A stretch of DNA of 64,000 nucleotides, taken from contig CP100465.1 in NCBI GenBank assembly GCA_024227995.1, forward strand, positions 62,001 to 126,000. Direction: 5' to 3'. Under the pieces are notes generated by a model. It worked only from the letters and a program-made list of their open reading frames with translations, made no database searches and was not told where the DNA came from. Origin of the DNA: Halomicrococcus gelatinilyticus (GTDB taxonomy: Archaea; Halobacteriota; Halobacteria; Halobacteriales; Haladaptataceae). Position numbers and translations under genes: made by a program. Below, piece by piece: positions 24,385 to 32,333 of this stretch (the first letter of the stretch is position 1; each line of letters opens with the position of its first letter).

Positions 24385-24732
24385 ATGAGTCAATCCGAGT
24401 CCGGGGCGCGCTACGAGAGGCGGAAAGCAGCACTGGACGCGATTCCACCGGTCGAACAGTCGGTCGAGGACGGCGTCCTCAACGTCACGCGCCGCTTCCG
24501 TGGGCTCACGCTCGAACAGGCCATGGGGTATCTAGAGAATCTCGGCGGAGAACGCCGAAGCGACGCCGAAATCGAGGGCGAGGGATGGCGGGCCCACCTC
24601 TCGTCGGAGAAGGTGCCCGTCGGGCCGTCGTACCGACTCACCGAAGTGACGGTGACGTGGACCGGGCAAGAGGCGGTCGCCGAACCGGTAATCCTCCACT
24701 TCCGACTGAAAGCGTTCCGCGCACCGGGATAG
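24385..24732 (+). CDS. Conserved haloarchaeal hypothetical protein
   Basis: 115 residues from ATG 24385 (MSQSESGARYERRKAALDAI). Mixed alpha/beta appearance: an N-terminal helix, VEDGVLNVTRRFRGLTLEQA, YLENLGG, then two strands (YRLTEVTVTWTGQE, PVILHFRLKAF). Codon bias and acidity match neighbouring genes. No catalytic motif, metal site or membrane span is visible. Monocistronic, with no informative neighbour. Function not known. Confidence 0.65.
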   Translation: MSQSESGARYERRKAALDAIPPVEQSVEDGVLNVTRRFRGLTLEQAMGYLENLGGERRSDAEIEGEGWRAHLSSEKVPVGPSYRLTEVTVTWTGQEAVAEPVILHFRLKAFRAPG

Positions 24733-25012
24733 GGTGTGTCAGTTCCGACCGGCCGCGGACACTCGCCGGACGTCTCGACGCGTCGTTCGTCAGTGCTCGT
24801 GGTCGAGCGCGGCAGTTCGAGCGTCGTCCGTCCAGTTTCGATCCGCCGTCATTCGTCACGGTAGCTGGACAGCTGAGCCTGTCATAGAACGCTCCGCACG
24901 GCAGTTCATTTCAACTGGAACCGTTGTGAACCAGCTAGTACGTAGCTATGCGAAGTCACCATCGCTCGCCACAAACGCTTATCCACTTCAATCTCTTTGC
25001 TCAAGGCAAGCG

Positions 25013-25210
25013 ATGGGCATTTTCAACAAGCTGGGTCGACAGGCCGAACAGTTCAAACAGAAAGCGAAAGAGGCTGCCGAGGAGCATGCCGACGCCGAGG
25101 AGAAGATCGACTACCAATGCCAGAACTGTGACGCACAGTTCCAGACCGAGTACGACGAGTGTCCGGAGTGCGGGGCTCAAGAAATCACCTCACGACCACC
25201 TACTAACTGA
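25013..25210 (+). CDS. Small zinc-ribbon protein with amphipathic N-terminal helix
   Basis: 65 residues. MGIFNKLGRQAEQFKQKAKE starts a lysine/glutamate-rich helix to about residue 34, followed by a zinc ribbon with two CxxC pairs (YQCQNCDAQF and DECPECGAQE). Such tiny ribbons are common in haloarchaea and may regulate by protein or nucleic-acid contact. ATG 25013 fits the coding bias better than the longer frame upstream. Function not known. Confidence 0.75.
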   Translation: MGIFNKLGRQAEQFKQKAKEAAEEHADAEEKIDYQCQNCDAQFQTEYDECPECGAQEITSRPPTN

Positions 25211-25557
25211 CGTTCTGAGCGCCGATACTCGAAAAGAAACGGACGATCAGCCCCGCAACTGTATCGGTCATTCGCGGATGAGCACGGCAAGGTGTGTGGA
25301 CGTTTCTATGACACGCCGGGACAGCTAGCTGGAACGGTATCGGAACCGAGCCGTCCGCACAGCGCGGAAGTGACAGTGACCCGACTCCGACACGATTGCG
25401 CGACGTCCGCGACCCACACTGGATGAACGGACAGTTTTGATTGGGGTCACAGTTTCGAATGGGCTCACAGGGGAGGTATACCCACCATGAGCCGTATCGG
25501 CAGGTAGAAGACGGACGCAGACAGAAGACATATTCCCCATTCGCGTAAGAGCCTGCT
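25211..25557. other. Gene-free stretch
   Basis: 347 bp without a supported gene. It contains two similar pieces, TTTTGATTGGGGTCACAGTTT and GTTTCGAATGGGCTCACAGGG (about 25434-25470), of unknown meaning. The next gene starts immediately after. Confidence 0.35.
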
Positions 25558-26043
25558 ATGGTCCCCTTCCCGATGCTCGGTCAAGAGCTCACCGGGGTGG
25601 TCGTACTCTCGTTACTTGCGTTCGCCCCCGGCGTCGTGGCGGCCGTTCTCTGGAGTCCGTTCCTCCTGTCGGCTCGCCTCAGGTCGCTCGTCCGTGCCCT
25701 GCCACCGCGGCGATTCCCGCTCGTCGCCTATCTCGGGGTGATGGTCGGTGGATCGGCCCCGTACGTCGTCGGCTTCGTTGTCACCCTCTCCAGAACGGCC
25801 GACGCGAGTGGCGCCGTCATCGCCAACGCGATTTTGAACGTGACCGTTCCTCTCTCGGTCGGCTACGTTGTTGGCATCCCGATGCTGGCGGGACTCGTCC
25901 TTCCCCGCATCGGCCTCGACTGGGACGCGACGGGCTACAGGCCCGGAACGTGGGCGCTACTGGTCATCGCGAGCGCCTGGTACGCCGCCCTGTTCGCCGT
26001 CCCGCTGTTCCTCGTGGCGCTCATCGTGGCGTTGCCAACGTAG
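25558..26043 (+). CDS. Four-span membrane protein, uncharacterised
   Basis: 161 residues with hydrophobic segments at about 8-34 (TGVVVLSLLAFAPGVVAAVL), 52-75 (LVAYLGVMVGGSAPYVVGFV), 88-118 and 132-158 (LLVIASAWYAALFAVPLFLV). A positively charged loop (RLRSLVRALPPRRF) lies between the first two. No catalytic or transport signature is seen. The ATG at 25558 follows the gene-free stretch directly. Function not known. Confidence 0.7.
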   Translation: MVPFPMLGQELTGVVVLSLLAFAPGVVAAVLWSPFLLSARLRSLVRALPPRRFPLVAYLGVMVGGSAPYVVGFVVTLSRTADASGAVIANAILNVTVPLSVGYVVGIPMLAGLVLPRIGLDWDATGYRPGTWALLVIASAWYAALFAVPLFLVALIVALPT

Positions 26044-26228
26044 CAGATGGGCGAGTTGGGCCGTGGCGCGATCAGTTCGGGTGAAGACTGTCAGAGACGG
26101 CGCTCCAGCAGAAGCGTGCTTGTTCGCCCGGACGCTCGAAGCGGTTCTGGAAACGAGTACTGATTGGTTCGGGCGATCGCCCACGGTCCCGATCGTGTCA
26201 CCCGGCGGGTGTCCGGAATCCACGGAGC

Positions 26229-26489
26229 CTACGAGTATCCGACGAGGAGCACTGCGACCCCGCCGATGGCGAAGAGCGCGCCGGTGGCAACGGCCAGCTG
26301 TTCACCGCGGGGGACGAGCAGTTCGGCTGACACCACGACGGTGATCGCCGCCATCCAGACGAGGTTCATCGAACCGACGACGACCATCAGCGCCCCACGA
26401 CAGTTCCTGAACCCCGCCGACTCTATCTTCGGGGACGACGGCTTCCGCACCGGTCCCCGGATGAGCGCCACGAAGGGGAGGAGTGTCAC
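26229..26489 (-). CDS. Small two-span membrane protein, uncharacterised
   Basis: 86 residues. A basic N-terminal part (IRGPVRKPSSPKIESAGFRN) precedes two hydrophobic segments (ALMVVVGSMNLVWMAAITVV and LAVATGALFAIGGVAVLLVG). The composition resembles other haloarchaeal small membrane proteins, but the start is uncertain and no family is recognised. Confidence 0.5.
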   Translation of the reverse strand: MTLLPFVALIRGPVRKPSSPKIESAGFRNCRGALMVVVGSMNLVWMAAITVVVSAELLVPRGEQLAVATGALFAIGGVAVLLVGYS

Positions 26490-26770
26490 GCCAGCCCCGC
26501 GGTCTCGCCCGGCCGCAGACTGTCAATCTGCGTGATAGCTACGAGCAAGTGACGGCCGTCGAGAAGCGATTCGTTCCGATAGTGGTTGGCGATTCGCGGG
26601 GTTACAGACCGACTAAACCGTTGAACCGTCGACGTCGATATAGCTCCCCGAATCCCTGGAAAACGGCCTGCATGAATCGTTACGAGCGCGTGTAAACAAC
26701 GATGAATGGAGTAAATCGAGTCGGACGGTTGTCTATCTTGAAGTACGGACAGGGCAGGTACTCGACTCGT

Positions 26771-28033
26771 ATGGCACGACGACACTTCCGAGCGGTCCTC
26801 GTAGCAAGCATCGTCCTCCTCGCCGGCTGCGTGGGCGGTCTCTCCGGTTCGACCGGGTCCCCGACGACGGACGGGGAGCAGACCGACACCACACAGCCCG
26901 CGGGGGCGTCCGACGCGGGTACGGTCGCCTTCTACGTCAGCGACGAGAAGAACGCCATCGGCGACTTCCAGCACCTGAACGTGACCGTGACGCGCGTCGG
27001 GTTCGAACGCACGTCTGCGGACGGCAGTGCGTCTGCTGACGCGAACGCGTCCGCGAACGCCACGGCTGCGGCCGAGAACGGTACGTCTACAGCTGACAAC
27101 GGTACGTCTGCAGACGACGACACGGCCGCGGACGGTGGCGGCTGGGTCGAACGCGAGGTCGACGACAGGACGGTCGACCTGACGGAACTCCAGGGACCGA
27201 ACTCGACGCTCGTCGACGAGTACGCAATCGAGAGCGGCACCTACGGGAAGGTGTTCGTGCACGTTGGCGAAGTGAACGCGACGCTGCAGAACGGCGAGCA
27301 GGTCCGCGTGAAGCTTCCGAGCAAGAAGCTCCACATCAACGAGGAGTTCACGATCGAGAACGGATCGCAGGTGGACTTCGTCTTCGACATCGCGGTGCAC
27401 AAGGCCGGCAAGAGCGGGAAGTACATCCTCAAGCCGGTCATCAGCGAGTCCGGCACGGACGTTCCGATCGAACCGATTGGCGACCAGGAGCGGCGTGACG
27501 GACTGAACGCTCAGTTCGTCGGCAACGTCTCGCAGACCGGGAACGTCACCGTCGAGGTGACCCGCGACGGCGAACCGGTCCGGAACGCGACCGTTCGAAT
27601 CGGCGGAGACGTCGTGGGCACGACTGACGCCGATGGCCGAGTCACGGCCCAGCTTCCCGGTGGGGCGAAAGCGAAGGTCACAGTCGAGAAGGGCGACGAC
27701 GAGGCGGAACTGGACATGGAGTTCGGCCACGAAGACGAGCAGGACGAGGAGAAAGACGATGGGGACGCGGGCGGGCAGGCAGCTGCCGGACTGAACGCGA
27801 AGCTCGTCGGCAAGGTCGTCCCCGGCGAGAGCGCGACCATCCGCGTAACGGAGGACGCCAGCGTCGTCGCGAACGCGACCGTCGTGGTGAACGGCGAAAT
27901 CGTCGGCACGACCGGTAGCAACGGCGAACTCACGTTCGAGGCCCCCACCAGCGGAAGTCTGGCGGTGACCGTCGAGGCTGGTGACGCGGAGGTCGAACTC
28001 GAACACGATTTCGCATCGGACGCGAGTAGCTAA
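26771..28033 (+). CDS. DUF4382 lipoprotein with carboxypeptidase-like repeat domains
   Basis: 420 residues from ATG 26771. Signal peptide with lipobox (VLLAGCVGG) anchors it outside the membrane. After a Thr/Gly linker comes a DUF4382 domain (GTVAFYVSDEKNAIGDFQHL, NVTVTRVGFERT, LVDEYAIESGTYGKVFVHVG) interrupted by a low-complexity Ala/Asn/Asp insert at about 85-130 that contains repeated NGTS sequons. Two Ig-like CarboxypepD-reg-type repeats follow (VRNATVRIGGDVVGTTDADG and VANATVVVNGEIVGTTGSNG), separated by an acidic linker. A cell-surface structural or binding role is likely; the many N-x-S/T sequons suggest N-glycosylation. Confidence 0.85.
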   Translation: MARRHFRAVLVASIVLLAGCVGGLSGSTGSPTTDGEQTDTTQPAGASDAGTVAFYVSDEKNAIGDFQHLNVTVTRVGFERTSADGSASADANASANATAAAENGTSTADNGTSADDDTAADGGGWVEREVDDRTVDLTELQGPNSTLVDEYAIESGTYGKVFVHVGEVNATLQNGEQVRVKLPSKKLHINEEFTIENGSQVDFVFDIAVHKAGKSGKYILKPVISESGTDVPIEPIGDQERRDGLNAQFVGNVSQTGNVTVEVTRDGEPVRNATVRIGGDVVGTTDADGRVTAQLPGGAKAKVTVEKGDDEAELDMEFGHEDEQDEEKDDGDAGGQAAAGLNAKLVGKVVPGESATIRVTEDASVVANATVVVNGEIVGTTGSNGELTFEAPTSGSLAVTVEAGDAEVELEHDFASDASS

Positions 28034-28114
28034 CGCGGCGCGGCTCTCCCGGCCGAAAGAGGCCCCGCCGAATCTGTTCTTCCAGGTCGCCGGTGTCGGT
28101 CGGCTGTCGCCCGT

Positions 28115-28930
28115 TCAGAGGTTCGTGCAGACGTGTTCTCCGCTCACGACCTCGGGGATGACCACCTCGTCCGCGCCGGCCCGCCGGGCCAGCGCCTCGT
28201 CGCGCTGGTCGCCGGCCCGGACGACGAGCGTGACCGTCGGGGCGAGCTGGCTCGCTGCGATGGAGATCTGGATGTTCGCGTTCGAGTCGTCGATCGCGCC
28301 GATGACGGTGTCGGCCCGTTTGACGCCGGCCTCGGTGAGCACGTCTTCGCGGCGGGCGTCGCCGTTGATGGCGAGCACGTCGTCGTCGATCGCTCGCTGG
28401 TACTGTGCGTCCTGGTGTTCGACGACGACCACGTCGCGGTCCGCGTCACGGAGCTGGGCAGCGATCGTCTGCCCGAACGTGCCGTAGCCACAGACGATGA
28501 CGTGGTCGTCGAGTTCTGTGACGTTGCGTTCGAGTTGCATCTGTTCGAGTTCTTCCTGTATCTGTCCGCCGAACGTGGCCGAGACGAGCGTCTCACCGAT
28601 CCACAGACTGGCAACGACGAGTCCGCTGAGCACCACGATCGCGTAGCCCTTGACGAGCGTCGCCGGACCGTCGTGGGTTCGGAAGTGGAGTTCGATGCTC
28701 GTGGGGTCGAGCAACCAGAACAGTGCGTCCACGATGCCGATGCCGTCGAGCGTACTGAAGCCGGCCACGCCCGCGACGACGATGGCGACGAACACCACCA
28801 CGGGGCGTAGCATCCGGCGCAGTAGCGGGCGCCGGGCGACGGCGCCGACGAGCGTGCGCGGCCAGTTCGTGATCCGTTCTCGTCCTGCACGTGGGGCGCC
28901 GTCGGAGTTCGTCGATCGGGCGTCGCTCAC
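28115..28930 (-). CDS. K+ channel-like two-span protein with RCK/TrkA-N domain, no selectivity filter
   Basis: 271 residues. Two TM segments (PVVVFVAIVVAGVAGFSTLD and GYAIVVLSGLVVASLWIG) resemble the KcsA/MthK membrane part. The intervening loop (WLLDPTSIELHFRTHDGPAT) lacks the TVGYG potassium filter. A cytoplasmic RCK/TrkA-N Rossmann domain follows: HVIVCGYGTFGQTIAAQL (nucleotide-binding GxGxxG), DVVVVEHQDAQ and INGDARREDVLTEAGV. It may be a nucleotide-gated channel of different selectivity or a regulator derived from a channel. It lies 6 bp downstream of a Nudix gene in the same direction, so they are probably co-transcribed. Confidence 0.8.
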   Translation of the reverse strand: MSDARSTNSDGAPRAGRERITNWPRTLVGAVARRPLLRRMLRPVVVFVAIVVAGVAGFSTLDGIGIVDALFWLLDPTSIELHFRTHDGPATLVKGYAIVVLSGLVVASLWIGETLVSATFGGQIQEELEQMQLERNVTELDDHVIVCGYGTFGQTIAAQLRDADRDVVVVEHQDAQYQRAIDDDVLAINGDARREDVLTEAGVKRADTVIGAIDDSNANIQISIAASQLAPTVTLVVRAGDQRDEALARRAGADEVVIPEVVSGEHVCTNL

Positions 28931-28936
28931 GACGGA

Positions 28937-29362
28937 TCACTCGAGGAGATGGACGTAGTCGTCGAGGCCGAGCGCGAACTCGTCACGCGGTGGGAGGTCG
29001 ACCCACGAGTACTCGAACTCGTGGCCGTTCTCGTCGCCGTCGCCGGTGACGGTGTGCGTCCAGCGGTTGCACGGTTCGTGGACGGTCGCGCGGGAGAAAT
29101 GCCGGACGTAGCGTTTCGGTGGTGAGCGACGACGCGTCCACGTATCGGTGGTGAGATGCGCCAGGGCACCGACGGCGCCAAGCCCGCTCTCTTCGGCGAT
29201 CTCGCGCAGTACTGCCGTGCGAGGCTGTTCGTCGGCCTCGACCGTCCCTTTCGGAACCTGCAGTCCGTCGTGGTCCGGTCCCTCGAACACGAGCAGTTCG
29301 CGCTCGTTCCGGGTGATGTACGCACACGCTTTCTGGACGTACGGTACGCCGTTGCAGGCCAT
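28937..29362 (-). CDS. Nudix hydrolase
   Basis: 141 residues. A complete Nudix box is present: GTVEADEQPRTAVLREIAEE followed by SGL, fitting G-x5-E-x7-REUxEExGU with all metal ligands. N-terminal CAYITRNERELLVFEG and the loop DHDGLQVPKG match the family. The C-terminus (DENGHEFEYSWVDLPPRDEF) forms the last strand. It hydrolyses a nucleoside diphosphate linked to X; the substrate is not deducible. Upstream of and closely spaced with the RCK-containing channel-like gene, which might respond to a nucleotide. TTATCTAAC upstream (about 29369) may be part of the promoter. Confidence 0.9.
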   Translation of the reverse strand: MACNGVPYVQKACAYITRNERELLVFEGPDHDGLQVPKGTVEADEQPRTAVLREIAEESGLGAVGALAHLTTDTWTRRRSPPKRYVRHFSRATVHEPCNRWTHTVTGDGDENGHEFEYSWVDLPPRDEFALGLDDYVHLLE

Positions 29363-29606
29363 ACCGCGTTATCTAACACCAATTCCAGTCAAAAGCTTTC
29401 GGGCAAGGAGTATCTAGGAGTAATAGGAGTACAATCGCCCGAGGGGTCCCTGAAGTGGTTGTGACCACTGGAAGGGTCGCCCGGCCGATGGACGCTCCGA
29501 TCACCCGGTCCAGTTGCCACGGCGCGCGTCGCACACGCCGTCGGCCTCCCGCCGCGAGGAGGGGGTCGCTCCGGAACGGTCGGCGAAGCGAGCGGACGTC
29601 GGGACC

Positions 29607-30422
29607 CTACCTCTCGGGACTCGGATAGCCGAGTTCGTCGCGCACCGCGTCGAAGGACACCGTTCCAGCTATCTGGATCGCTTCGGGGTCGAGCGCGTCC
29701 GCGTCGAGGACGGCCTGTGGCGTCATGTACGGCCACTCGGCGTTCTCGTTCTTCGCGCTGAACGCATTCAGTTCGTGGTTCATCACCTGCTTGCTCCACG
29801 GCGCGAACAGCAGTGGATCTTCGCTACCCTCGAACGTCGACTCGTAGTCCGGAACCTCCCCGTCGACCATGTCGTCGACGACGACTCGCGCGGTCATCCC
29901 GAACACGTGGTGGGGCGCGCAGAACAGGTCGTACAGTCCCGGCTCCTCGAACCGGTAGAGCCACGCTCCCCCGACGTTCACGATGGGCGACGAGAACGGC
30001 GGCACGTTCTTCGGCACCCGTCGCTGGTAGCCGTGTCCGGGATGGTATGGGGTGACGGTGTGGTCGGGCGACCTGAACGTGAACTGCACGACGTCGCCGG
30101 CACTGACGTGCAGTCCGCTCGGTTCGAAGTGGGCGTAGAACGGTGCGTGGTCCGCCGATTCCTCGTTCGGGATTTCGGTGTGAAGTTCGACCTCGTGGTC
30201 CGCCTCTAGCCCGGCGGGAAGGTCCGCGGCGTCCGGCGTCGCGTACCCGTACTGCGGGTGCATCTCGTCCTCGCCGGCGCTGGCGGTCGCGAGGCCGCTC
30301 CCGAGCGAGAGGGTGGCACCGACCCCGAGCGCCTTCAGCAGCGGTCGCCGCTCGACGCCCGGCAGGCCGCTGGTCGATTCGTCCGTCGATTCGTCCGTCG
30401 GGTCTCCCGTTGATGCTGTCAT
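29607..30422 (-). CDS. Tat-exported cupredoxin (halocyanin/plastocyanin-like)
   Basis: 271 residues. The N-terminus has short DEST repeats and a Tat motif (VERRPLLKALGVGATLSLGS). The blue-copper site is readable: His in PDHTVTPYHPGHG and the cluster DLFCAPHHVFGMTARV, giving Cys-x2-His-x4-Met as in type 1 copper proteins. The fold strand VSAGDVVQFTFRS is typical of plastocyanins. A C-terminal 90-residue region with EDPLLFAPWSKQVMNHELNA is outside the copper domain and unassigned. Its ATG overlaps the last bases of the frameshifted cyclase-like gene by four bases. Probably an extracellular electron carrier or copper-binding protein. Confidence 0.85.
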   Translation of the reverse strand: MTASTGDPTDESTDESTSGLPGVERRPLLKALGVGATLSLGSGLATASAGEDEMHPQYGYATPDAADLPAGLEADHEVELHTEIPNEESADHAPFYAHFEPSGLHVSAGDVVQFTFRSPDHTVTPYHPGHGYQRRVPKNVPPFSSPIVNVGGAWLYRFEEPGLYDLFCAPHHVFGMTARVVVDDMVDGEVPDYESTFEGSEDPLLFAPWSKQVMNHELNAFSAKNENAEWPYMTPQAVLDADALDPEAIQIAGTVSFDAVRDELGYPSPER

Positions 30423-30902
30423 TCGTGTGTGCCTCCGTCGGTTCGCTGGTGTCCGTGGTCATGGCCGTAGACAGGTGTCCGCAGTCTGGCGCTACCGTTC
30501 TCCCAGTCTCGTAGACCGAGCGGTTCCATCATGCCGACCTCGTCGGCGTTGTACCACTTCTCGGCGGCCTGGCCGTCTTCGATGCGGAGGAGGGCGAGCG
30601 CCCGGACGTCGAACGTCTCGCCGGTCGCCCTCCATCGTGCCGCCCTTCGTCCGGTGGACCGCCACCGTGTCGTCCTCCGAGAGCAACGATTCTATCTCGG
30701 CGTGTGCGTCGGGAATCGCCTTCAGCAGGTCGCCTGCCCGGTCGACGTAGGCGGCGACGCCCCGGACGGGAGCGTCGACCCCGTGAAGGCCGTGCACGAC
30801 GACGTCGTCGGCGACCGTCTCCTCGATGATCGCAGGGTTGTTCTCGTTGTATCCCGCGTCCGTGTATCGACGGACGACCGCTGTCGGTGTCGTCATCTCC
30901 AC
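30419..30902 (-). pseudogene. SnoaL-like (ester cyclase) protein, frameshifted
   Basis: The first two-thirds (30902 down to about 30640) encode a SnoaL-like NTF2-fold protein: VVRRYTDAGYNENNPAIIEE, VVHGLHGVDAPVRG, IPDAHAEIESLLSEDDTVAV. After TKGGTMEG the frame turns arginine-rich. In the neighbouring frame the family sequence resumes as TGETFDVRALALLRIEDGQA and EKWYNADEVGMMEPLGL, ending in a TGA that overlaps the cupredoxin ATG (ATGA). Several residues expected between MEG and TGET are also missing, so a small deletion that breaks frame near 30635 is likely. The read-through peptide of 136 residues would lack part of the fold. A sequencing error cannot be excluded. Confidence 0.75.
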
Positions 30903-30959
30903 TCCCGCTCTCGAACCGAGAGCGTCTCAAGCCTCGATTGGTGTTCCAAAGAAGCGTGC

Positions 30960-30978
30960 CTCAAAGTAGCACTAGGGC
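30960..30978 (-). promoter_or_regulatory. Shared upstream element, copy 1 (before the frameshifted cyclase gene)
   Basis: On the minus strand it reads GCCCTAGTGCTACTTTGAG. All 19 bases recur at 31560-31578. It lies about 58-76 bp upstream of the start at 30902, upstream of where a core promoter would sit, as expected for an activator site. Confidence 0.6.
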
Positions 30979-31076
30979 CTGTCCGGGTGCGCGTCCTGCG
31001 CCTGACGCAATGAACAACGGCGGGCAGATGGGCGACGGCGGTCAGACGGACGACGGCGGCCGGTCGCCGTAGCCGA

Positions 31077-31508
31077 TCAGTCGCCGTCGTCTACCAGTCC
31101 AAGCTGTTCGAAGATTTCCTGCTGGTCGAAGTACGCCCGGTGTTCCTGCACCTCGTCGTCCGCGACGAGGAACTTGGACATCTCGCGAATCTCGACCGTC
31201 CGGCCGGTCGGCGGGATGCCGTCGAACTCCCCCTCGTGGGTCATGCTGATCTCGCCCTCGTACATCACGAGACCGTCGTCGGAGACCACGTCGACGACCG
31301 TCACGTGGAAGTCCGGAAAGCCAGCGACCACGCCCCGGATGAACTCCGCCAGGCCGTCGCGGCCGTGGACCTCACCGCCGGGTGCGGCCGGGTCGTACAT
31401 CGCGAACGACTCCGAGACGAGGTCCGGTATCCGCGCGTAGTTCCGTTCGTTCCACACGTCGACGTAGGCGTTGACGAGCCGTTCAGGTTCCGTCGTAGTT
31501 TCTGCCAT
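31077..31508 (-). CDS. SnoaL-like polyketide-cyclase-family protein (ester cyclase)
   Basis: 143 residues, single NTF2-like cone fold: LVNAYVDVWNERNYARIPDL, SFAMYDPAAPGGEVHGRDGL, FPDFHVTVVDVVSDDGLVMY, GEFDGIPPTGRTVEIREMSK and a C-terminal HRAYFDQQEIFEQLGLV. This is the arrangement of SnoaL/ester cyclase proteins, which act as cyclases, isomerases or small-molecule binders. The substrate is unknown. It is one of three paralogues in 1.7 kb and shares an upstream element with the others. The start at 31508 gives the family's usual N-terminus. Confidence 0.85.
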   Translation of the reverse strand: MAETTTEPERLVNAYVDVWNERNYARIPDLVSESFAMYDPAAPGGEVHGRDGLAEFIRGVVAGFPDFHVTVVDVVSDDGLVMYEGEISMTHEGEFDGIPPTGRTVEIREMSKFLVADDEVQEHRAYFDQQEIFEQLGLVDDGD

Positions 31509-31559
31509 CTGTCAGGTCACCCACGGTCCAGCCACCGTCCGTCCGTTCAAAAAGTGCGT

Positions 31560-31578
31560 CTCAAAGTAGCACTAGGGC
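31560..31578 (-). promoter_or_regulatory. Shared upstream element, copy 2
   Basis: Identical over 19 bases to 30960-30978 and placed 52-70 bp upstream of the start at 31508. The core CTAGTGCTACTTTGAG also resembles the palindrome before the third paralogue. Confidence 0.6.
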
Positions 31579-31663
31579 TCGCTTCCGGCGGTATCGGCTC
31601 ACGGTCTCCGACCCGGTCAGCGGGCGCGTCGACCGCGCTACCACCCGCGCTGGTCGTGCCCGA

Positions 31664-31679
31664 CTAGAGCCACCTCTAG
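31664..31679 (+). promoter_or_regulatory. Palindrome upstream of the third cyclase-like gene
   Basis: CTAGAGCCACCTCTAG, arms of six bases around CCAC, 51-66 bp upstream of ATG 31730. It agrees with the other two elements at 11 of 16 positions (CTAG-x-GC-x-AC-x-T-x-x-AG). A second inverted repeat GTGTT-GAAGC-AACAC follows at 31683-31697. Confidence 0.5.
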
Positions 31680-31729
31680 AGGGTGTTGAAGCAACACTGT
31701 CAGGTAGTACCGTGCCGGGGCAGAACACC

Positions 31730-32158
31730 ATGACGACACCACAGGCAAACAAAGAACACGTCCGACGCGTCGAGGACATGGTCAACGACAAGGACCAGGC
31801 GGTCCTGCCCGAGATCTTCGCCGACGATTTCGTCGTCCACTTCCACGGTGGTCGCGAGGAACTGCACGGGCTGGACGAGTATCGCGACTACCTGACGGAG
31901 ACGTACGAGGCGTTTCCCGACCTCACGATCGCCTTCGAGGACGTGATCGCGGAGGACGACATGGTTGCGGTCAGGTACTCGGGTTCCGGGACGCACGAGG
32001 GGGAGTACGAGGGCATCGAGCCGACGGGCGAGACGGTCGACCTCTCGGGTATGCGCGTCGTCCGCGTCGAGGACGGAGAGATCGTCGAGGCGTGGGGGCA
32101 GCGAGACGACGTCGGCGTGCTCGCCCAGCTCGGCGTCGTCGAGCCACCGATGGCCTGA
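31730..32158 (+). CDS. SnoaL-like polyketide-cyclase-family protein (ester cyclase)
   Basis: 142 residues from ATG 31730. The fold markers match its neighbours: VRRVEDMVNDKDQAVLPEIF, DDFVVHFHGGREELHGLDEY, FPDLTIAFEDVIAEDDMVAV, GEYEGIEPTGETVDLSGMRV, VEAWGQRDDVGVLAQLGVV. The W-x-Q/D region near the end is conserved in ester cyclases. Substrate unknown. Divergent from the 31077 gene. A palindrome 51-66 bp upstream resembles the element before the other two paralogues. Confidence 0.87.
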   Translation: MTTPQANKEHVRRVEDMVNDKDQAVLPEIFADDFVVHFHGGREELHGLDEYRDYLTETYEAFPDLTIAFEDVIAEDDMVAVRYSGSGTHEGEYEGIEPTGETVDLSGMRVVRVEDGEIVEAWGQRDDVGVLAQLGVVEPPMA

Positions 32159-32333
32159 AGCCGGTCGTCCTCGGCGGCCGTCGAACAACTGCCGGGCGGA
32201 CCGGGCGAGCACCGCGGACGGCGGGGTCTTGCCTGCTCGCTCACGGCGTCACGGCCCGGAGCGTGGGGTGCGGCCGAGACGGAGCTGCCGACCCGGCACG
32301 AACCTTGATAAACAGTAGCATGGTAGCTCTCGT

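Noticed and set aside
31010..31072. Gly/Asp-rich mini frame (MNNGGQMGDGGQTDDGG)
   Set aside because: It is a low-complexity repeat of 20 codons without promoter or neighbour support, overlapping nothing known. It may be a tail of deleted coding sequence.
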